A stretch of DNA of 64,000 bases from Dethiobacter sp. (GTDB taxonomy: Bacteria > Bacillota > Dethiobacteria > Dethiobacterales > Dethiobacteraceae). The position numbers and the translations under genes were made by a program. The stretch is from NCBI GenBank assembly GCA_020725465.1, contig DYEY01000073.1, positions 23,459 to 87,458 of the forward strand. Reading direction: 5' to 3'. Positions 1 to 8,251 of the stretch are shown in pieces (the first letter of the stretch is position 1; each line of letters opens with the position of its first letter). The notes beneath the pieces are model-generated. The model saw only the letters and a list, made by a program, of their open reading frames with translations, made no database searches and was not told where the DNA came from.

Positions 1-82
1 CAGGAAGCCGGAGCAGCCCGATTACGCCGATCAGGAAAAAGAAGATGCCGGCGGCAAGTACAGGTATTACCAGAACGGCCAT
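1..82 (-). CDS. mrpG: MrpG subunit of Mrp Na+/H+ antiporter (partial, N-terminus only)
   Basis: Only the first 27 codons are in the window; the gene runs off the left edge. An ATG at 82 follows a strong GAGGAGG ribosome site. The visible residues form a hydrophobic helix ending in GVIGLLRLP, which fits the first membrane segment of MrpG/MnhG. It follows mrpF directly, as in other Mrp operons. The small integral-membrane subunit G is needed for assembly of the multi-subunit cation/proton antiporter. The larger subunits A-D, if present, must lie further left. Confidence 0.85.
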   Translation of the reverse strand, partial: MAVLVIPVLAAGIFFFLIGVIGLLRLP

Positions 83-92
83 GATTTCCTCC

Positions 93-359
93 TCACTCCA
101 GAGCGCCTTTCTCCATGTATTTGGCTACACCGATGGTGGCCACAAAACTGATAAGCGCGTAAACCAGCGCCACGTCCAGAAAAAACTCCTGGTGAAAGAC
201 CAGCGAAACCAGGGCGATTATAACCACGGTCTTGGTGCCGATAACATTGATGGAAACCACCCGGTCGGAAGCGGTAGGCCCTGCCGCCGCCCTGAACAGG
301 CAGAGAAAAGTTGCCATGGTAAGAACAACGGCGGTAGCAATCAGGATTTTATCAAGCAC
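93..359 (-). CDS. mrpF: MrpF subunit of Mrp Na+/H+ antiporter
   Basis: This is a small membrane protein of 88 residues with three hydrophobic helices, the usual size and shape of MrpF/MnhF. The segment PTASDRVVSINVIGTKTVV between helices 1 and 2 is typical of the family. I chose the GTG at 359 because GAGGAGG lies 9 bases upstream. A longer TTG start at 377 would place the ribosome site inside the gene. The start overlaps the last 8 bases of mrpE, so translation is probably coupled. It acts in the cytoplasmic membrane as part of the Mrp antiporter. Confidence 0.88.
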   Translation of the reverse strand: MLDKILIATAVVLTMATFLCLFRAAAGPTASDRVVSINVIGTKTVVIIALVSLVFHQEFFLDVALVYALISFVATIGVAKYMEKGALE

Positions 360-858
360 TTTTTTCGGCCTCCTCAATTTGCCAAAGCCGCTCCGCCATA
401 TCCCAGGCCGCTACGTCTTCGGCGTTGGCCGTGGTGATGCAATGAACGATGTAATGGTCTTCTTCAACTTCCACGGTGAGGGTCCCCGGTGTCAGCGTGA
501 TGGAGTTGCCCAGAATAACACGGTTCAAAGGCTTTTGCACCCTGGCGTTAAACCTGACAAAGCAGGGGGAGATGCCCATATCACGGCGCAGTACTAACCT
601 GGCCACGTCCCAATTGGCCCTGAAGATAGCTGCGATGAGGCGGAACACGTAATCCAGCCAGCGGCCCAGAGTCACGCCAAAGAAAAGCGGCCTTTCTTCC
701 CGGGACAGCAGCAGATCACGGTTAAAAACCGCCACGCCGAATGAACAAAGCAACCCCACCAGCAGGTGCTGCCAGTTCAGCTTCCAGGTAATCAGGAGCC
801 AGAAGACGAAAAGGGTGCCAAAGGTCGCCCGGAATGTATTGTCGGACTTTTTTTTCAT
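352..858 (-). CDS. mrpE: MrpE subunit of Mrp Na+/H+ antiporter
   Basis: A 168-residue protein with the MrpE/MnhE pattern: N-terminal membrane helices ([17 protein letters not shown] and a second one), then a cytoplasmic domain containing [14 protein letters not shown], a hallmark of the family. The ATG at 858 overlaps the TGA of moaC (ATGA), and AAGGTGA precedes it. It is the first Mrp gene of this operon fragment, followed by mrpF and mrpG. Mrp complexes exchange Na+ for H+ across the membrane. The Rnf operon lies immediately upstream, so the two may share an ion gradient (inference). Confidence 0.9.
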   Translation of the reverse strand: MKKKSDNTFRATFGTLFVFWLLITWKLNWQHLLVGLLCSFGVAVFNRDLLLSREERPLFFGVTLGRWLDYVFRLIAAIFRANWDVARLVLRRDMGISPCFVRFNARVQKPLNRVILGNSITLTPGTLTVEVEEDHYIVHCITTANAEDVAAWDMAERLWQIEEAEKSA

Positions 859-1343
859 TCACCTTCGCCCTTTCTTTGGTAACGACCCGACTTGCCGCCG
901 GTTTTTTCCACCAGGCGGATATGGCCGATTACCATTTCCCTGTCTATGGCTTTGCACATGTCATAGACTGTGAGCGCCGCCATTGTTACGGCGGTGAGCG
1001 CTTCCATCTCCACACCGGTTTTCCCGGTGGTGCTGACCCTGGCTTCTATTTCCAGAACATTCCGTCTATCATCCGGGGAAAAACTTAAGTCTACGCTGTC
1101 CAGGAAGAGAGGGTGGCACATGGGGACCAGCTGCCAGGTCTGTTTGGCCGCCATTATGCCGGCGACCTGGGCTACGGCCAACACGTCTCCCTTGGCTACT
1201 GACCCTGCCTTAATCCTGGCCATTGTTTCAGCCGCCATGGCGACCTCGCCCCGGGCCACAGCCACGCGAAGCGACTCCTTCTTGCCGGAAACATCAACCA
1301 TCCTGGCACGGCCCTCGGTATTGATATGAGTAAGTTTATCCAC
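855..1343 (-). CDS. moaC: Cyclic pyranopterin monophosphate synthase MoaC
   Basis: MoaC carries out the second step of molybdenum-cofactor synthesis, converting the MoaA product to cyclic pyranopterin monophosphate. The protein shows the family motifs MVDVSGK near the N-terminus, [12 protein letters not shown] with the His and nearby Cys, [22 protein letters not shown], and the C-terminal KTGGKSG. I place the start at GTG 1343, giving 162 residues, the normal length. The frame is open further upstream, but that extension runs through the terminator hairpin and does not look like protein. Its stop overlaps mrpE, so it shares a transcript with the Mrp genes; the functional reason is not clear. 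Confidence 0.9.
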   Translation of the reverse strand: MDKLTHINTEGRARMVDVSGKKESLRVAVARGEVAMAAETMARIKAGSVAKGDVLAVAQVAGIMAAKQTWQLVPMCHPLFLDSVDLSFSPDDRRNVLEIEARVSTTGKTGVEMEALTAVTMAALTVYDMCKAIDREMVIGHIRLVEKTGGKSGRYQRKGEGE

Positions 1344-1430
1344 CAGCCATTCAACCCCATCAAAAAAACTTATAAGCAACAGAAACAGTGTACACCTGCC
1401 CGTTTGTTTTGTCAACAACGTTGCACCAGG

Positions 1431-1471
1431 AAAGAAGCGGTACGGAAGTCCCCTTCCGCACCGCTTCTTTT
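1431..1471 (-). terminator. Hairpin terminator after rnfB
   Basis: A long stem (GAAGCGGT.CGGAAG paired with CTTCCG.ACCGCTTC, 4-base loop) lies directly after the rnfB stop. On the minus strand it is followed by only three T residues before CC. On the plus strand it has a T6 run, so it may act more strongly in that direction. It separates the rnf operon from moaC-mrp, perhaps incompletely. Confidence 0.6.
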
Positions 1472-2251
1472 TTACACTATGGTATCCCGCGGGCAGACCT
1501 CCACGCATTTGCCACAGTTGTTACATATAAAACTGTCGATGATGGCCAGGTTGTTCTCCAGGCGGATGGCTTTCTGCGGGCAGTTCTTGACGCAGATGCC
1601 GCACCCGATGCAACCACGCTCGCACACCTCTCGCACCTGCTTCCCTTTGTCCGTTGATTTACAGCGAACGTAGTGGAAGGTCCTGGCATTTATCATGTCG
1701 ATGACCTGCTTGGGGCAGGAGTTCCTGCACTTGGCACAGCCGGTACACTTGTCGGCATCTATTATGGGCAGCCCTTTTTCGCTCATGGTAATGGCGTCAA
1801 AGGGGCAGACCCGCGCACAGGTGCCAAGGCCAAGACAGCCGAAGCGGCAGGCTTTGCTGCCGCCGCTGTACATCATGGCGGCCTTGCAGTCAGGTACACC
1901 GTGATAAATGAATTTGTCTTTGGCCACGCTGCAGTCGCCCAGGCAGACCAGCTGGGCCACCAGGCGGGCTTCCGTTTCCGGTGCCACCTGGCCGAGGATC
2001 TCCGCGATCCTGGCCGCTGTTTTGGCTCCGCCAGGCGTACAGCCACCCAGGGGAGCATTTCCGGCCACCACTTCTTCGGCAAACTTACTGCAGCCGGCAT
2101 AACCGCAAGCGCCGCAGTTGGCTCCCAGGAGCGCCTCCTGTACCATCTCCACCCGGGGATCCACTTCCACGGCGAACTTCTGCGAAGCAAACGCCAGTAT
2201 GCCGCCAAAAAGAAGTCCCAGACCCCCCAGGCTGATAATAGCAATCAGCAT
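1472..2251 (-). CDS. rnfB: Rnf complex subunit B, multi-[4Fe-4S] electron carrier
   Basis: RnfB is the ferredoxin-facing iron-sulfur subunit of the Rnf complex. The 259-residue protein has an N-terminal membrane helix (residues 1-25), then a four-cysteine cluster domain (CGACGYAGC with a later Cys), then several ferredoxin-type repeats: [36 protein letters not shown] and [12 protein letters not shown]. This is the long RnfB form with extra C-terminal clusters found in anaerobic Firmicutes. The ATG at 2251 has GGAGG 10 bases upstream. It is the last gene of rnfCDGEAB, the usual order in clostridia. Confidence 0.95.
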   Translation of the reverse strand: MLIAIISLGGLGLLFGGILAFASQKFAVEVDPRVEMVQEALLGANCGACGYAGCSKFAEEVVAGNAPLGGCTPGGAKTAARIAEILGQVAPETEARLVAQLVCLGDCSVAKDKFIYHGVPDCKAAMMYSGGSKACRFGCLGLGTCARVCPFDAITMSEKGLPIIDADKCTGCAKCRNSCPKQVIDMINARTFHYVRCKSTDKGKQVREVCERGCIGCGICVKNCPQKAIRLENNLAIIDSFICNNCGKCVEVCPRDTIV

Positions 2252-2270
2252 ATCATGCTTTCCTCCTTGA

Positions 2271-2846
2271 TCACATCATGCCCTGGAAGCCCATGAAGGC
2301 TATGGACAGGATGCCGGCAATAATCAGGGACAGTGCTACGCCGCGGAAATGCCTGGAGATAAAAGCCAGTTCCAGCCGCTCGCGGATACCGGCCAAGATG
2401 ACCAGGGCCAGGGTGAACCCGGCCGCGGCGGCGACAGCAAAAACAAGGGCCTCAAACAGGTTGTAGCCAATCTGGATATTCAGGATAGCCACGCCCAGCA
2501 CCGCACAGTTGGTGGTAATCAGGGGCAGAAAGATACCCAGCGCCTCATAAAGCGCCGGTGCCACCTTACGCATGACGATCTCCACAAACTGCACCAGCGC
2601 GGCGATAACCAAGATAAAGACGATGGTCCGCAGGTACTGCAGGTTGTTCGGCACCAGCACGAACCACTCCAGAAGCCAGGTCACCAGCGACGCCATGGTC
2701 ATGACAAAGGTTACGGCCATACCCATCCCGATGGATGTCTCCACTTTCTTTGACACACCGAAATAGGGGCACAGTCCAAGGAAACGTGAAAGCACGAAGT
2801 TATTGATAAATATGGCGCCAAAGATAATAACAATTATATTCCCCAT
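2271..2846 (-). CDS. rnfA: Rnf complex subunit A (membrane)
   Basis: RnfA is an integral membrane subunit of the ferredoxin:NAD+ oxidoreductase ion pump. The 191-residue protein has six hydrophobic segments. It carries the conserved NNFVLSRFLGLCPYFGVSKK near the start and ITTNCAVLGVAI near the middle. The two cysteines correspond to those that hold a membrane-embedded iron-sulfur cluster shared with RnfE in structurally known Rnf/NQR complexes. The start has an AAAGGAGG site. It is the paralog of rnfE just upstream. Confidence 0.95.
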   Translation of the reverse strand: MGNIIVIIFGAIFINNFVLSRFLGLCPYFGVSKKVETSIGMGMAVTFVMTMASLVTWLLEWFVLVPNNLQYLRTIVFILVIAALVQFVEIVMRKVAPALYEALGIFLPLITTNCAVLGVAILNIQIGYNLFEALVFAVAAAAGFTLALVILAGIRERLELAFISRHFRGVALSLIIAGILSIAFMGFQGMM

Positions 2847-2860
2847 GGTCCGATCCTCCT

Positions 2861-3460
2861 TTACTCCAGCCGGAATTTCCTGGACAGCATGTTGAACAGG
2901 GCCAACATCAGGCCAAGGGCAATAAACGCGCCGGGCGGGAAGCCAAACACCTGGAAGGGCTGGTAACCGGAACCCAGGATGTTGGCGTGGAATATGGTTC
3001 CTTTGGAAAGAAGCTCCCTTACCGCGCCAAGGGTGGTCAGCGCCAAGGTAAAGCCAAGCCCGATGCCTATCCCGTCCGCAGCGGAATTGAGGACCGGGTT
3101 CCTGGAGGCAAAGGCTTCGGCGCGACCCAGAATGACACAGTTCACCACAATCAGGGGCACAAAGATGCCAAGCTGGGCGTGCAGAGCCGGCAGGAAGGCA
3201 TTAAGGAGCATATCCACCATGGTGACAAAGGTGGCAATAATCACTATAAAACAGGGAATGCGGATTTTATTCGGGATAACGTTTCTCAGCGCCGCCACCA
3301 CCAGGTTGGAACATACCAGCACCGCCGTGGCAGAAAGGCCCATACCCAGGCCGTTTTCAGCCGTTCCCGTAACAGCCAGGGTGGGACATAAGCCCAGCAC
3401 CAGCCGGAAGACGGCGTTGTCCCTGATAATGCCCCTGGATAAATCCTTCATTACACTCAT
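2861..3460 (-). CDS. rnfE: Rnf complex subunit E (membrane)
   Basis: RnfE is a 199-residue membrane subunit homologous to RnfA, with six predicted helices. Recognisable segments are NAVFRLVLGLCPTLAVTGTAENG and VVNCVILGRAEAFAS, each holding one cysteine expected to ligate the shared intramembrane cluster. The ATG at 3460 follows GGGAGGTG. The gene sits between rnfG and rnfA with short gaps. The C-terminal part (FPPGAFIALGLMLALFN) matches the family. Confidence 0.94.
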   Translation of the reverse strand: MSVMKDLSRGIIRDNAVFRLVLGLCPTLAVTGTAENGLGMGLSATAVLVCSNLVVAALRNVIPNKIRIPCFIVIIATFVTMVDMLLNAFLPALHAQLGIFVPLIVVNCVILGRAEAFASRNPVLNSAADGIGIGLGFTLALTTLGAVRELLSKGTIFHANILGSGYQPFQVFGFPPGAFIALGLMLALFNMLSRKFRLE

Positions 3461-3478
3461 TGATATTTCACCTCCCGG

Positions 3479-4300
3479 CTACTTCGCCAGCGCGTTTAAC
3501 ACGGCCTGCATAATGCCTTTACTGCTGCCGGTTGCCCCGCTGGCTGCATCGACTTCCACTGACTGTTTATTGATAATACGCGGGATGACTTCTTCTTCCG
3601 CCATTTTGAAGAAATTGGCTGTATCGTTGTGTTCAAGAACCTTTATCTCGGTAATTTTTCCGCCCACAATGGTTACTTCCACCTTGATATCGGACTTGAA
3701 ACCGTCGGCGGTCCCGGTGTACTTCCCGTCTTTCAGGGCGGAGGGATTGAAGGTGGGTTGCTTGGGCGCCTCAGCCCCCATAAAGCGTACCAGGATCTCC
3801 GCCAGGGCTTTCTTCACACCGGAAGCCATGGCGCGGGTAGAGACAGTGGCTCCAGCCAGAATGTCAATATCCTGCCCCGCGGTAATGGGGTCTTTCCCGG
3901 TTTTGCCGACAAACTGGCTGAGGAAAGCGGGTTCTTTTATCTTGTCGCCCAGGCCCGGTGTTTCGCTCTGGCTCAGGATGTTTACACCCACGATTTTACC
4001 GCTGCCGTCAACAGCCAGTGTAAAGCGGATAGTGCCGGCGTAGCCCTCAGTACGGGCCTCAGCAAGAAGTCCCACCATTTTGCCGGCGCCGTCCAAGCCG
4101 ATGGTGGCGGTCATGCCGTCCACCGTTTTATCTTCCAGGGTTGCCACATCGGGGAAGAGCTTTTGCATCTGGGCAATCTTTTCCTTTTCTTCCCTGTCGG
4201 CGATAATGGCAGAGGTAATGCCGTTGACATAGGACAGTGACCCGGCGGCTACGGCACAGATAAGCATCAGAATCAAGCCAAGTCTTGCAATTTCTTTCAT
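3479..4300 (-). CDS. rnfG: Rnf complex subunit G with two FMN-binding domains
   Basis: RnfG carries covalently bound FMN in the Rnf complex. The protein is 273 residues, clearly longer than the roughly 180-210 usual for the family. An N-terminal membrane helix (about 5-28) is followed by a standard FMN_bind domain ending in DILAGATVST, where the Thr of the D-x-x-x-GAT motif would receive FMN. A second, shorter FMN_bind domain fills the last ~85 residues and has its own DAASGATGSS motif. The start overlaps the rnfD stop (TAATG). A second flavinylation site would add a redox centre; whether it is modified cannot be told from sequence. Confidence 0.93.
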   Translation of the reverse strand: MKEIARLGLILMLICAVAAGSLSYVNGITSAIIADREEKEKIAQMQKLFPDVATLEDKTVDGMTATIGLDGAGKMVGLLAEARTEGYAGTIRFTLAVDGSGKIVGVNILSQSETPGLGDKIKEPAFLSQFVGKTGKDPITAGQDIDILAGATVSTRAMASGVKKALAEILVRFMGAEAPKQPTFNPSALKDGKYTGTADGFKSDIKVEVTIVGGKITEIKVLEHNDTANFFKMAEEEVIPRIINKQSVEVDAASGATGSSKGIMQAVLNALAK

Positions 4301-5232
4301 TATTTGGTCACCTCCCCGAACTTCCTGGGCAGGGTCGCCCTGTCTATGAGCGGGGTAACAGCGTTCATCAGCAGGATGGCGAAAGTTACCCCTTCCGGGT
4401 ACATACCGTACAGCCGGACCAGCATGGTAATGATGCCGCAGCCGATGCCGAATATCAGCTTGCCCCGCGGAGTTACCGGGGAACTTACCCAGTCGGTAGC
4501 CATATAAAGGGCTCCCAGCATCACACCGCCGGCCAGTACGTGGAACAGGCCCACCGAAACCATGGTGGCCAGGCTACCCATACCGCCGAAGAACATACCC
4601 ATCAGGAAGACCACCCCGATATAGCCTCCGGGGATGCGCCAGCAGATGTGGCCCTTATAAAAGAGCCAGGCGGCGCCCAGCAGCAGGGCAAAGGCACTGG
4701 TTTCACCGATGCAGCCGGGGACGGTGCCAATGAAAAGGCTTAAAAAACTGGTGGATACTCCCCTGGCCGCCAGGGGAAGTGGGGTAGCGGTACTGACCAG
4801 GTCTACGGGGCTTAACCACCCGGTCATGTGACCGGCCCAGGAGACCATCAGGATGGCCCGGGCCACCAGCGCCGGGTTGAAGATATTGTTGCCGATACCG
4901 CCGAAGACCTGCTTGCCGATGACAATGGCCACCACGCCACCGATTACGGTAAGCCACCAGGGCGGTGCGGGGGGCAGGGTCATGGCCAGGAGCAGGCCGG
5001 TAACAGCGGCACTGCCGTCACCAAAAATATTTTTCTGCCTGAGGATCACAGCCTCGGTGACCATGGCCGACACCATGCAGAGCACCATGGTCAAAAGGCC
5101 CATCCAGCCGAAAAAAACCACACCGGCTATGGCTGCCGGGAATAAGGCCAGAAGCACGTCTGTCATTACGCTCTGTATCGACTCGGGGGTCTTAAGGTGC
5201 GGCGACGAAGAGACTACTAGTCTGGTTTCCAT
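4300..5232 (-). CDS. rnfD: Rnf complex subunit D (membrane, FMN-bearing)
   Basis: RnfD is a polytopic membrane subunit, homologous to NqrB, that carries covalent FMN and takes part in ion translocation. The 310-residue protein has about nine hydrophobic helices. It contains GNNIFNPALVARAILMVSWA and VSTATPLPL, the latter holding the Thr of the flavinylation motif. The start ATG at 5232 has GGGAGGG. It lies between rnfC and rnfG and is translationally coupled to rnfG. Confidence 0.94.
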   Translation of the reverse strand: METRLVVSSSPHLKTPESIQSVMTDVLLALFPAAIAGVVFFGWMGLLTMVLCMVSAMVTEAVILRQKNIFGDGSAAVTGLLLAMTLPPAPPWWLTVIGGVVAIVIGKQVFGGIGNNIFNPALVARAILMVSWAGHMTGWLSPVDLVSTATPLPLAARGVSTSFLSLFIGTVPGCIGETSAFALLLGAAWLFYKGHICWRIPGGYIGVVFLMGMFFGGMGSLATMVSVGLFHVLAGGVMLGALYMATDWVSSPVTPRGKLIFGIGCGIITMLVRLYGMYPEGVTFAILLMNAVTPLIDRATLPRKFGEVTK

Positions 5233-5255
5233 CTGTTATCCCTCCCTTACCATCC

Positions 5256-6575
5256 TTACTTCCGGCGCCTCGCCGCGATGTCGCCCTTGGCCATCCGTAT
5301 CCACTGCACCAGCGGGCGCTTGGCCGGGCAGATGTAAGTGCAGCAGCCGCACTCAATACAGTCCATGGCGTTAAATTCTTCCGCCTTGTCGTACATGCCG
5401 TGCTCCACGGAGCCGCCGATAAAGAGCGGCATTATGCTTACCGGACAGACATCCACGCATTTGGCACATTTGACGCAGGGCCTGATTTCGTCCAGTTCCA
5501 CCTCGGCGTCGGTAAGGCAAAGGATGCCGGAGGTGCCCTTGATTACCGGCAGGTCTGGTCCGGGTTGGGCCAGGCCCATCATGGGGCCGCCCAGGATCAA
5601 CTTGCGGATATTCGGCCTGAAACCGCCGCACTGTTCCACCACTTCGGTAATCATGGTGCCAACACGCACCAGCATATTTTTCGGCTCCATGATACCGGAG
5701 CCGGTAATTGTTACAATTCGCTCAATCAGGGGTTTGCCAAAACGGACTGCGTCGGAGATGGCAATACAGGTCCCGACGTTCTGGACCACGCAACCAACAT
5801 CCATGGGCAGGCCGCCGGAAGGGACCTCCCGGCCGGTGCAGACCTTGATGAGCTGCTTTTCCGCTCCCTGCGGGTACTTGGTGTGCAGGGTGGCCACCAC
5901 AATACTGCTGTCCCCCGCCACCGCTTTGGTCATGGCCAGAATGGCGTCGGGCTTGTTGTCCTCGATGCCGATAAACCCCCTGGGAGCATTAACGGCTTTC
6001 ATTACCAGCCGAAGACCGGTGACGATATCTTCCGGTCTTTCCAGCATGGCACGGTGGTCCGCAGTGAGGTAGGGCTCGCACTCTGCCGCGTTCACCAAAA
6101 CGTATTCGATCTTTTTTTCCGGAGGCGGTGACAGCTTGACGTGGGTGGGGAAAGTGGCGCCCCCCATACCCACAATACCGGCTTCACGGATAATCTTTTT
6201 GATTTCTTCGGCAGTCAGCTTCTCATAGTCCGGCCTGGGCTGCACATCCCCGTGCCAGGTGTCCTGACCGTCAGACTCAATGTAGACGGCCTGGACGGGG
6301 CGGCCGAGCGGATGATTACAGGAGTCAATTTTTACTACCTTGCCGGAGACACTGGAATGGACGGGGGCCGATACGAATCCCTTGCTGTCGCCGATCTTCT
6401 GTCCCATCTTAACCTCATCACCTGCGGCAACCAGCGGTTCACAGGGTGCACCTATGTGCTGCGCCATGGGAATAACCACCAGCGACGGCGGCCGGGCGGG
6501 CACGGTAGGCTTTCCCTCGGTAGCACTTTTAAAGTACCCGGGATGTATGCCCCCCTTAAACGTTTTGAAACTCAT
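5256..6575 (-). CDS. rnfC: Rnf complex subunit C (NADH-interacting, FMN and [4Fe-4S])
   Basis: RnfC is the peripheral subunit that exchanges electrons with NAD+. The 439-residue protein starts with the RnfC barrel-sandwich region (GGIHPGYFK, APVHSSVSGKV), followed by the NuoF-like fold with GIVGMGGATFPTHVK and the SLBB segment. It ends with two [4Fe-4S] motifs, CVKCAKCVDVCP and CIECGCCTYICP. ATG 6575 has an AAAGGGGTG site. It is the first gene of rnfCDGEAB; the candidate promoter 58 bases upstream is of the sigma-H type. Confidence 0.95.
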   Translation of the reverse strand: MSFKTFKGGIHPGYFKSATEGKPTVPARPPSLVVIPMAQHIGAPCEPLVAAGDEVKMGQKIGDSKGFVSAPVHSSVSGKVVKIDSCNHPLGRPVQAVYIESDGQDTWHGDVQPRPDYEKLTAEEIKKIIREAGIVGMGGATFPTHVKLSPPPEKKIEYVLVNAAECEPYLTADHRAMLERPEDIVTGLRLVMKAVNAPRGFIGIEDNKPDAILAMTKAVAGDSSIVVATLHTKYPQGAEKQLIKVCTGREVPSGGLPMDVGCVVQNVGTCIAISDAVRFGKPLIERIVTITGSGIMEPKNMLVRVGTMITEVVEQCGGFRPNIRKLILGGPMMGLAQPGPDLPVIKGTSGILCLTDAEVELDEIRPCVKCAKCVDVCPVSIMPLFIGGSVEHGMYDKAEEFNAMDCIECGCCTYICPAKRPLVQWIRMAKGDIAARRRK

Positions 6576-6627
6576 ATGCCAGATTCACCCCTTTGAAAGA
6601 GAAATGTTGAGAGTATGGCCGAACATG

Positions 6628-6792
6628 TCAGTATTCGAGAAAGCTATCACAAAATCCTGCCCTTGATAAATTTATTTGAGCACCTTCCCGGTCTTTCCGG
6701 CTTTCTGCCACACCCGCAGAAACCAGCCGGGCAGGCAGGGCCAATACTACTATTTCCACAGGTCCGGGGAAAACCCTGCCCGTTGGAAACAA
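6628..6792 (-). CDS. Possible small ORF upstream of rnfC (doubtful)
   Basis: The 6576-6930 gap holds an open frame of 54 codons starting at TTG 6792, with AGGTGA 6 bases upstream, and ending at TGA 6628. The peptide is hydrophobic near the start (EIVVLALPARLVSAGV) and charged later. Its 3' end overlaps the candidate rnf promoter, which argues against it being a stable gene. I do not recognise it. The rest of the gap (6793-6907) is AT-rich and shows only an isolated TTGACA at 6816-6821 without a matching -10. Confidence 0.2.
   Translation of the reverse strand: MFPTGRVFPGPVEIVVLALPARLVSAGVAESRKDREGAQINLSRAGFCDSFLEY
6633..6658 (-). promoter_or_regulatory. Candidate sigma-H-type promoter of the rnf operon
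   Basis: On the minus strand GCAGGATTTT and CTCGAATAC are separated so that AGGA and GAAT stand 18 bases apart. This matches the Bacillus sigma-H pattern (AGGA, then GAAT 17-18 bases later). The -10 element is 58 bases before the rnfC start. No good sigma-A promoter was seen in this 355-base gap. The same motif recurs before cooC and before the hydrogenase-maturation protease. Confidence 0.55.
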
Positions 6793-6907
6793 AAAACTTC
6801 ACCTGAATTCAAAATTGTCAAACAGGCAAAAAAGCTGTCTAACCCTGTTGATTATGGTTTTGCTATTGATTCTGGCAATGACGGTTTACTGTTTCTATGT
6901 TTCCAAA

Positions 6908-6929
6908 TAAAAAAGCCCAGGTCAGGGGC
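6908..6929 (-). terminator. Weak terminator after folC
   Basis: Directly after the folC stop the minus strand reads GCCC, a 7-base loop, GGGC and then TTTTTTAT. The stem is short (4 GC pairs) but the T run is good. Confidence 0.5.
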
Positions 6930-6930
6930 G

Positions 6931-8235
6931 TTAAGGGGCGGCAAAAAAATTTTTAAGTGCTTCCCTGGCTTCGGTTATGGTGTACAGAGACCCGGAGACA
7001 CAAAGCGCTTCACCTTGAGAAATATGGCCTAAGGTCCTCCGCACCGCTTCCGGCACGCCGGGGATGACCGTAACCGGCGCCACCGCATGGCGGGCGGCCA
7101 GAGCAGCCACCTGGTACGGGTCCGCGGCCCTGGCGATTTGCGGGCTGGTTATGACCAGCTCCGCTGTAGCCAGCGGCGCAATCAGCCTCAGTATCTCTTC
7201 AATGGCTTTGTCGCCGAGGATACCCAGAATCAGGCGCAGTTTCCTGCCCGCCAGCATTTCGGCCAGTGCCTGGCGCAGCGCCAAGATGCCGTCGGTATTA
7301 TGGGCCCCGTCCACCAGTACCAGGGGGTCGCGGGAGAAAATTTCCAGGCGGCCGGGCCAACGGGCCCGGGCCAGTCCCCTTCGCACAGCGGCGGGATCAA
7401 GCGGCAGCCCCGGCACCAGCTCCCTGGCGGCAATGGCGGTAACCGCGTTCCTTACCTGGTGGCGGCCCGGAAGGGTAATTTGCAGGCCGTTTAGGGTATA
7501 CCGCGGGCTCTGGTAGTCAAATACCTGGCCATCCAGCGTGGCAGGACCGCCGGTGTAGGTGATTTCCCTGTCCACCACCCAAAGCGGCGCATTGCGCTCC
7601 GCCGCTATTTCCTCTATGACAGCCAGCGCCCCCGGTTTCTCCGCCGCGGTTACCACCGGCACCCCTTCTTTGATGATGCCGGCTTTCTCAAAAGCGATTT
7701 TCTCCACTGTATCGCCCAGCACCTGGGTGTGCTCAAGACCGATGTTGGTTATAACGCTGACCGCGGGAGTAATCACGTTGGTTGCATCCAGGCGGCCTCC
7801 CAGACCCACTTCCACCACCACCCAATCCGGCCGGGCCCGCTGGTAATAAGCGAAAGCCAGGGCGGTTACCACTTCAAACTCGGTAGGCTGTCCCAGGTCA
7901 GTCCGGCTTACCTCTTCCACCAGCGGCCGTATCTCCGCCACCAGTTTCACCAGCTCATCTTCGCTGATATCCCGGCCGTTGATGGCCATACGGTTGGTGA
8001 AAGCCTCCAGGTAAGGGGAGGTATAAAGGCCGACACTGTAACCTTCCGCCTCCAGCATGGAAGCCAGCATGGCAGCGGTGGAGCCTTTGCCGTTGGTACC
8101 GGCTATATGCAGGCAGCGCAGGGTCCGGTGCGGGTTGCCAAGGAGGTCCAGTACCGCCTCTATCCTTTCCAGGCCAGGGTTTGAGCCAAAACGGTACAGG
8201 CCGTGTATCCAGGAAAGCGCTTGCTGCAGGTCCAA
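6931..8235 (-). CDS. folC: Folylpolyglutamate synthase / dihydrofolate synthase
   Basis: FolC adds glutamate to dihydropteroate and to folates, using ATP. The 434-residue protein carries the Mur-ligase P-loop HIAGTNGKGSTAAML near residue 43, the conserved ENRMAINGRDIS-type segment (here TNRMAINGRDIS), VVEVGLGGRLDATN, and DGAHNTDG in the C-terminal domain. The start is TTG at 8235 with GGGAGGG 7 bases upstream. It follows valS by 16 bases, a common pair in Firmicutes. Folate polyglutamates would serve the tetrahydrofolate branch of the Wood-Ljungdahl pathway here. Confidence 0.94.
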   Translation of the reverse strand: MDLQQALSWIHGLYRFGSNPGLERIEAVLDLLGNPHRTLRCLHIAGTNGKGSTAAMLASMLEAEGYSVGLYTSPYLEAFTNRMAINGRDISEDELVKLVAEIRPLVEEVSRTDLGQPTEFEVVTALAFAYYQRARPDWVVVEVGLGGRLDATNVITPAVSVITNIGLEHTQVLGDTVEKIAFEKAGIIKEGVPVVTAAEKPGALAVIEEIAAERNAPLWVVDREITYTGGPATLDGQVFDYQSPRYTLNGLQITLPGRHQVRNAVTAIAARELVPGLPLDPAAVRRGLARARWPGRLEIFSRDPLVLVDGAHNTDGILALRQALAEMLAGRKLRLILGILGDKAIEEILRLIAPLATAELVITSPQIARAADPYQVAALAARHAVAPVTVIPGVPEAVRRTLGHISQGEALCVSGSLYTITEAREALKNFFAAP

Positions 8236-8251
8236 GTTAATACCCTCCCTA

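Noticed and set aside
855..1508. Long form of moaC (217 codons)
   Set aside because: The extra 55 residues read through the terminator hairpin and intergenic DNA and are Arg/Gly/Pro/Phe-rich, unlike MoaC.
2979..4043. 354-codon open frame on the plus strand
   Set aside because: It is antisense to rnfE and rnfG and has a biased Ser/Thr/Pro/Arg composition, typical of a shadow frame.
6816..6821. TTGACA as -35 of an rnf promoter
   Set aside because: No acceptable -10 at 16-18 bases; the downstream sequence is GTTTTT-like, and the leader would be over 200 bases.
6676..7032. Plus-strand open frame in the rnfC-folC gap
   Set aside because: It has no ribosome site, ends inside folC antisense, and its composition is not protein-like.
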